Below are positions 59,961 through 64,000 of a DNA stretch of 64,000 nucleotides, one piece after another (within the stretch, counting starts at the first letter, position 1; each line of letters starts with the position of its first letter). A program made the position numbers and the translations under genes. The notes beneath the pieces were generated by a model that was not told where the DNA came from, made no database searches, and saw only the letters and a program-made list of their open reading frames with translations. This DNA is from Toxonevra muliebris (lineage: Eukaryota; Arthropoda; Insecta; Diptera; Pallopteridae): NCBI GenBank assembly GCA_963691655.1, contig OY829326.1, positions 145,966,998-146,030,997 of the forward strand, read 5' to 3'.

Positions 59961-62900
59961 CAGGGAGTAAATTTGGTTTTCCAATAGCTTCATAAAGCTG
60001 CCGGCTTTTAGAAGTAAAGAGTAAGTGTTTCCAAGAATTTTCAAAAACTTATAATAATTACCCGCTTAAATGGCGCTCTAAACCTCAGAAATGTTTTCTT
60101 AGCCTTCCCAATCATCAAAAAAAAAAAAAACATCTGAATTCCACTTGATACCACTGTATACCAATTTAGTATTCTGTGATTTTTTCCTTGCTTTAGAAAT
60201 ACCTTCTAAGGCACCAAAAGTTTCTTCTCAAACGGACCCAGCAACCAAAAGTTTCACAAGAACTTTTGATCCCAGCTCGGCTATTTTCCTAAATAAACTC
60301 TTCGCAAAAAACTCATATCTTTCCAATAGCGGCCGATCGATTTTTACATACCTGAGATACATTTTTATTGCAAATATTAGCATTAATAAGGCTTTTGGCT
60401 CCCCATTTTATTTCCGCCTATGTATTGAGAAAATGCGCATCAACATTAGCACGATCTTCATGCAATCTTTTCAACATTTCATACATTTGCATATATGTAA
60501 GTGTTGTTGGAAGATTACAAGTGTTCAGCCCTGGGTGTGACATCATTGAATGAGTGGTCAATTTTCACTTAGTTGAGTGCTTCTAGTACAATTATCTCCA
60601 GTTTGAGCAAACATTCAAGGTCACAAAACTGATTTTTTCCGAACAAGAAGTCTCAAAAAAAAAGGTTCTAAACGCTAATTAGGATATCTCCAGTCCTGGA
60701 TGTCTCAAACAAAAAAATAAGGTAGCGTATTGTAAGAAATTGTGTTCTCTCGTGGAATTGTATCTTCTAGAGTAGCATAAAGTTAAAGTTCCAAAAATTA
60801 AAAAAAAAAATTCGTTTCTTTGAGATGAAAATGCGCAAAAGAGGGCAGATTAAAATTGAACAAGCATATTAGGCCAAGATTTTAATTTGCGCGAAAGACT
60901 TAGGTCGATTAACAGTCAAGGTTAATTATATTTCAATATACCCAGTTACGGCTATTAAAGATGTTATTCAGTTGTACAAGACGCCATAACTATGTATTTT
61001 GGGATTGAGAGAAAGAGGCAAGTTATAAGTGATTCGTTCACCAGTCAAACTTGAAGGGTAAGATCTTGCAAATAGAGTTTAATTTGACGTACTTAAGACC
61101 CATTACCAGCTGTTGTCTCAAAAACGAGTTTTCCAACCTCCCATTAACATCCTGATTGATGTTCTGTTCAATGAGACGTTCACCTAAACTAATCAGATTT
61201 TTGAAGTGCCAGAAGAAATAGTCATTTGTTTCACTCCGATCTAAATCACTTATATTCGTCCCTCAATAGAGTTTATTTCTCATCTATGAGCAGGAGCTTC
61301 ACGGACTCAATTGGAGCTTCTGGACCGTATTCATCTTTTGTTTTAGTTGATAGAGAACAGTCAGGTTTCCAGCTCTATTGATCCCTTGAAAAATCGTCGA
61401 AGCAAAAAACATTTATTATATCGATTTCATGGTTGAGGTACTGCGGAAATGCTCGATTTGATGGTATCAGTTTGTGTGTACTCTAGAACTAAACTGTGAT
61501 TCGATAGCAGAAATCACTAGGTTTAGGCAAAATAAGCATTTTAGGCATATATATTATTTATCAGCCATCTATATTACTAAAATTACTTTCTTTGAAAAGG
61601 CAAAAAACAAAAAATAGGTTTCCCCATATGGCATTAATTAAAAAGTCCCACGAGAATTTTTTGTTTTTTAATTCTTTATTTTTGCCGTATAAACAACATG
61701 AATAGATGCTAAAATTACAACAACAAACACAATCAAATAAATGAGTAACAACAACAAATAAAACACATAAAATAGAGATAAGCAAGCGGGAGTGACGTAG
61801 TCTTCTCATCTGAACTTGATTGGTGTGACAAAAATTATATTAATTTTCTAATAATTAAATTAAAACGTTTCTTTGGGGAGAAGAAGGGATAGGGAAACAA
61901 ACTGAATTGCTTACCCCTTTCCGACATGACATGGCATTATTCGCTTTTATTGCTCCATTTTTTTGCTGGAAGCAGCATGTAGTTTACACTTTCTAATGTC
62001 ATTTCTGAATTTCTACAATTGCGAGAATTGCACAAACTAAAAATCACATGCAAAAGAGATGTGCATTTGAGCATGAGATAGCCTTGTTCGCTGGAAATTG
62101 ATTATTAAGTCATTCTGTTGATTGCATTCAATTGCTACGGTCTCATTAGTAGCTTTAAATGAAAGTTTGAAATTCTCGAATATTCGGGCTTGAGTTTAAA
62201 ATTGTTAACTCAAAATTATTTGTTTCTTATTGAATAATTTTAATTCACCAATTCACCCTAATGTGTAACTAAATATAGTACAAAAAACACGATAATCTAA
62301 AGCACTATATCGACATGTTTGAATTTGATTATTTTTTTTTTTTTTTAATGAAATTTGCTGACTATGACACGTGACAATTATCAACAAAATACAATAATAA
62401 TAATAACATTTTCGATGTAACCAACCTAAGCAGAACAACAACAAATATATCATAGTTCATATTCATTTTTCATGTACTAAGGGGTTGGGGTGCGAAAATT
62501 CCAATGTGTGGGGTTTGTGATACTGATGAAAAAAAAAGTTATCGTTACCAGCAACAACACAACAATAATAGCAATTTACTACTAGCGTTACAAGTAGTTG
62601 ATAGACCCTGCAGTAAAAAGTAGATTAACTCTAGTTCATTCTGAAGTATAACTAGTGTTTACTCAATCTACTTACAAGGCAGCGAGCTGTCGAACTTAAC
62701 GTCGGCTTGTCCCACGTGGTGTCAATGGCCCCTCTATGTATATAGACCTGGGCTGGTTTTTCTGGGATATTTTTGGACGCTGATCACGATTCTGTTAAAA
62801 TTTTCTTTTTACTCAAATTTATTTTCAGAAACACGATTTTCTTCGACAAGAAAAAAAAAAATAATGTGTGAGCCACAAGTAATAAAATACAGAATACAAT

Positions 62901-62977
62901 GTGAACACGTCCAAAATTAAATAGTCGGTGTACAATTGCCCATGAACATTCGTCAACTTAGAATCTATCCTCGACTG
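59961..62977. other. Noncoding sequence, possibly including unrecognised repeat remnants
   Basis: The 131-codon plus-strand frame at 60145-60540 and its minus-strand translation (LLERYEFFAKSLFRKIAELG) match no family I know. It lies just upstream of a minus-strand LINE remnant and could belong to it. The rest is A+T-rich with short microsatellites. Confidence 0.35.
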
Positions 62978-62995
62978 TCTCTCTCTCTCTCTCTC
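62978..62995. repeat. (TC)n microsatellite
   Basis: About nine TC/CT units in a row. Confidence 0.85.
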
Positions 62996-63089
62996 AAAAC
63001 TGTGAAGTAAAATCATCAGATTTTAGTGCTTTTTAAAAATTAAAACTCAGTAAAAAAGAGATCTAGCGCTCAGTGCGTTTTTTTCAATT

Positions 63090-63285
63090 TCAAATATCTT
63101 CGAAAAATCGAAGAAATTTTCATTGACTAAAAGTATCAGATGTGTGCCTGTATTAGTGAAAAAGTTTAAATGTATTGAGTTTTCTCGCACTTTTATAAGG
63201 AAAAAAATTTAACGCTTTTTCAAAGAAAATACGCGGCTTATTCTTCATTTTAGCAGATTCTGAAAAACCACACTGAAAATCAGTG
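63090..63285 (-). repeat. Inverted copy of the 56600-56775 dispersed repeat
   Basis: Contains ATCTTCGAAAAATCGAAGAA then ATTTTCATTGACTAAAAGTA, and GCACTTTTATAAGGAA, the inverse of blocks at 56690-56775. The match continues to the GCAGATTCTGAAAAA region. It is about 20 bp longer than the other copy owing to small indels. Confidence 0.72.
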
Positions 63286-63694
63286 TTGCCATATTAAAGC
63301 CAACGGTTGGGTATGTTCAGTGTTATTGCAATTCAAAAACGGTTTTAATTTTTTTGCAAGATGGATATCGTTGGAAAATTAATAAGAGAAGTCCGCCTAG
63401 AGGCGGGCAACTGCTTGATACAATTTATGTATTCATGCCGCTCAGTAGATAGATGAATACCGGAGTTGCATATTCCGTAGCTCCAGTACTCTGTACGTTA
63501 TTTCGTTTTGATTCTATGGTCAGTTCATGGTCAGATTTCGAGTAATTAACAAATAAAAAAAAAATTATTTTGGGTGATATTAAAATTGTATGGGATAATT
63601 TTAATTATTGAAAAAAAATATTTATAGTTCTTTGTTGGAGTTGAAAAAGGTATTAGGAAGTAGGGAATCTGATCTTGTTTTATATATCCAACAA
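63286..63694. other. Noncoding sequence
   Basis: An ATG at about 63361 opens a short 31-codon frame (MDIVGKLIREVRLEAGNCLI...). No family and no splice context was recognised. Confidence 0.4.
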
Positions 63695-63960
63695 GACAAC
63701 CTCGATAGTCTAGTGGATAGTGCACTACACTTTCATCCAGAAGGTTGCGAGTTCGATTCCCGTCTTGGTCTGGTGGTTAATTCTTAGATACTTCTTATAT
63801 TCACTGTCGATATGAAGTGGATGAGAATTATAAGAATGGGTATGTTTGGGTATGTTTCTTATCAATTTTTCTTTCTCTCTTCCTTTCTTTCTTGGGGCTT
63901 TGGTACAATAGATCTTATAGGCCGCAGTGCCTGACTTTCGAGTCGTCCTTCCTTCAAATA
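63695..63960 (+). mobile_element. tRNA-derived SINE, family 1, best copy
   Basis: The head CTCGATAGTCTAGTGGATAG holds a consensus box A (TAGTCTAGTGG, 63706-63716), with consensus box B AGTTCGATTCC at 63750-63760. CAAGAC at the start and GTCTTG after box B can pair like an acceptor stem. The D-arm region resembles tRNA-Asp/Glu (from memory of the family). The body CTTCTTATATTCACTGTCGA and TGAGAATTATAAGAA is shared with the other two copies, and the element runs into an AATAATTATAATAAT tail. It is not a functional tRNA, because the anticodon arm does not fold well. Confidence 0.85.
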
Positions 63961-64000
63961 ATTATAATAATATATCCAGCAACTCATATATTTGATACAT

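Noticed and set aside
60145..60540. 131-codon plus-strand frame
   Set aside because: No recognisable motif; lies among LINE remnants and has no supporting signals.
63697..63767. Possible functional tRNA gene
   Set aside because: Boxes A and B are good, but the anticodon arm does not pair and the head is followed by the same body at three places, so it is a SINE head.

Overview
The window reads as nuclear DNA of a higher (cyclorrhaphan) fly. It is strongly A+T-rich, introns are either very short (62-70 bp) or several kb long, and the space between genes is full of decayed transposons. The GMC oxidoreductases carry the N-terminal layout I know from the Drosophila GMC cluster. A tephritid fruit fly is my best guess, but that is inference from general character, not from a diagnostic marker.

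Layout. 1-14.4 kb has no intact gene. It holds LINE reverse-transcriptase and RNase H remnants, two Tc1/mariner-superfamily transposase fossils, a hairpin repeat, and a TTAA-flanked MITE nested inside another inverted-repeat element. 14.4-33.1 kb is a tandem cluster of five same-strand, two-exon GMC (FAD-dependent glucose-methanol-choline) oxidoreductase genes of about 620-670 aa. All five share one short intron at the same codon. Genes 3, 4 and 5 are recent copies that also share promoter and upstream DNA; genes 1 and 2 are older. 33-38 kb is intergenic, with MITE, Tc1 and minisatellite remnants. 38.0-50.4 kb is a three-exon CDC7-type protein kinase gene (DDK catalytic subunit), whose 4.3 kb and 5.6 kb introns have collected SINEs, MITEs and a hAT-type foldback element. 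51.9-53.1 kb is a mariner element with perfect 20-bp terminal inverted repeats and a dead transposase. 54.1-54.6 kb is a minus-strand ZNF593/Bud20-type ribosome-biogenesis zinc-finger gene. 54.6-64 kb has LINE remnants, two copies of a tRNA-derived SINE, dispersed repeats and a weak candidate for a 5' untranslated exon of a gene running off the right edge.

The GMC enzymes probably act on related small molecules (sugars, steroids or other alcohols), but substrates cannot be read from the sequence. CDC7 and the ZNF593-like protein are housekeeping genes with no evident functional link to them. I see no bacterial-type system, CRISPR array or intact mobile element. The most informative structures are the stepwise GMC duplication (dated by a MITE insertion), a probable gene-conversion tract between two copies, and several repeat families I cannot name. 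Splice sites are inferred from frame, GT/AG and paralogue alignment; no transcript evidence is available.
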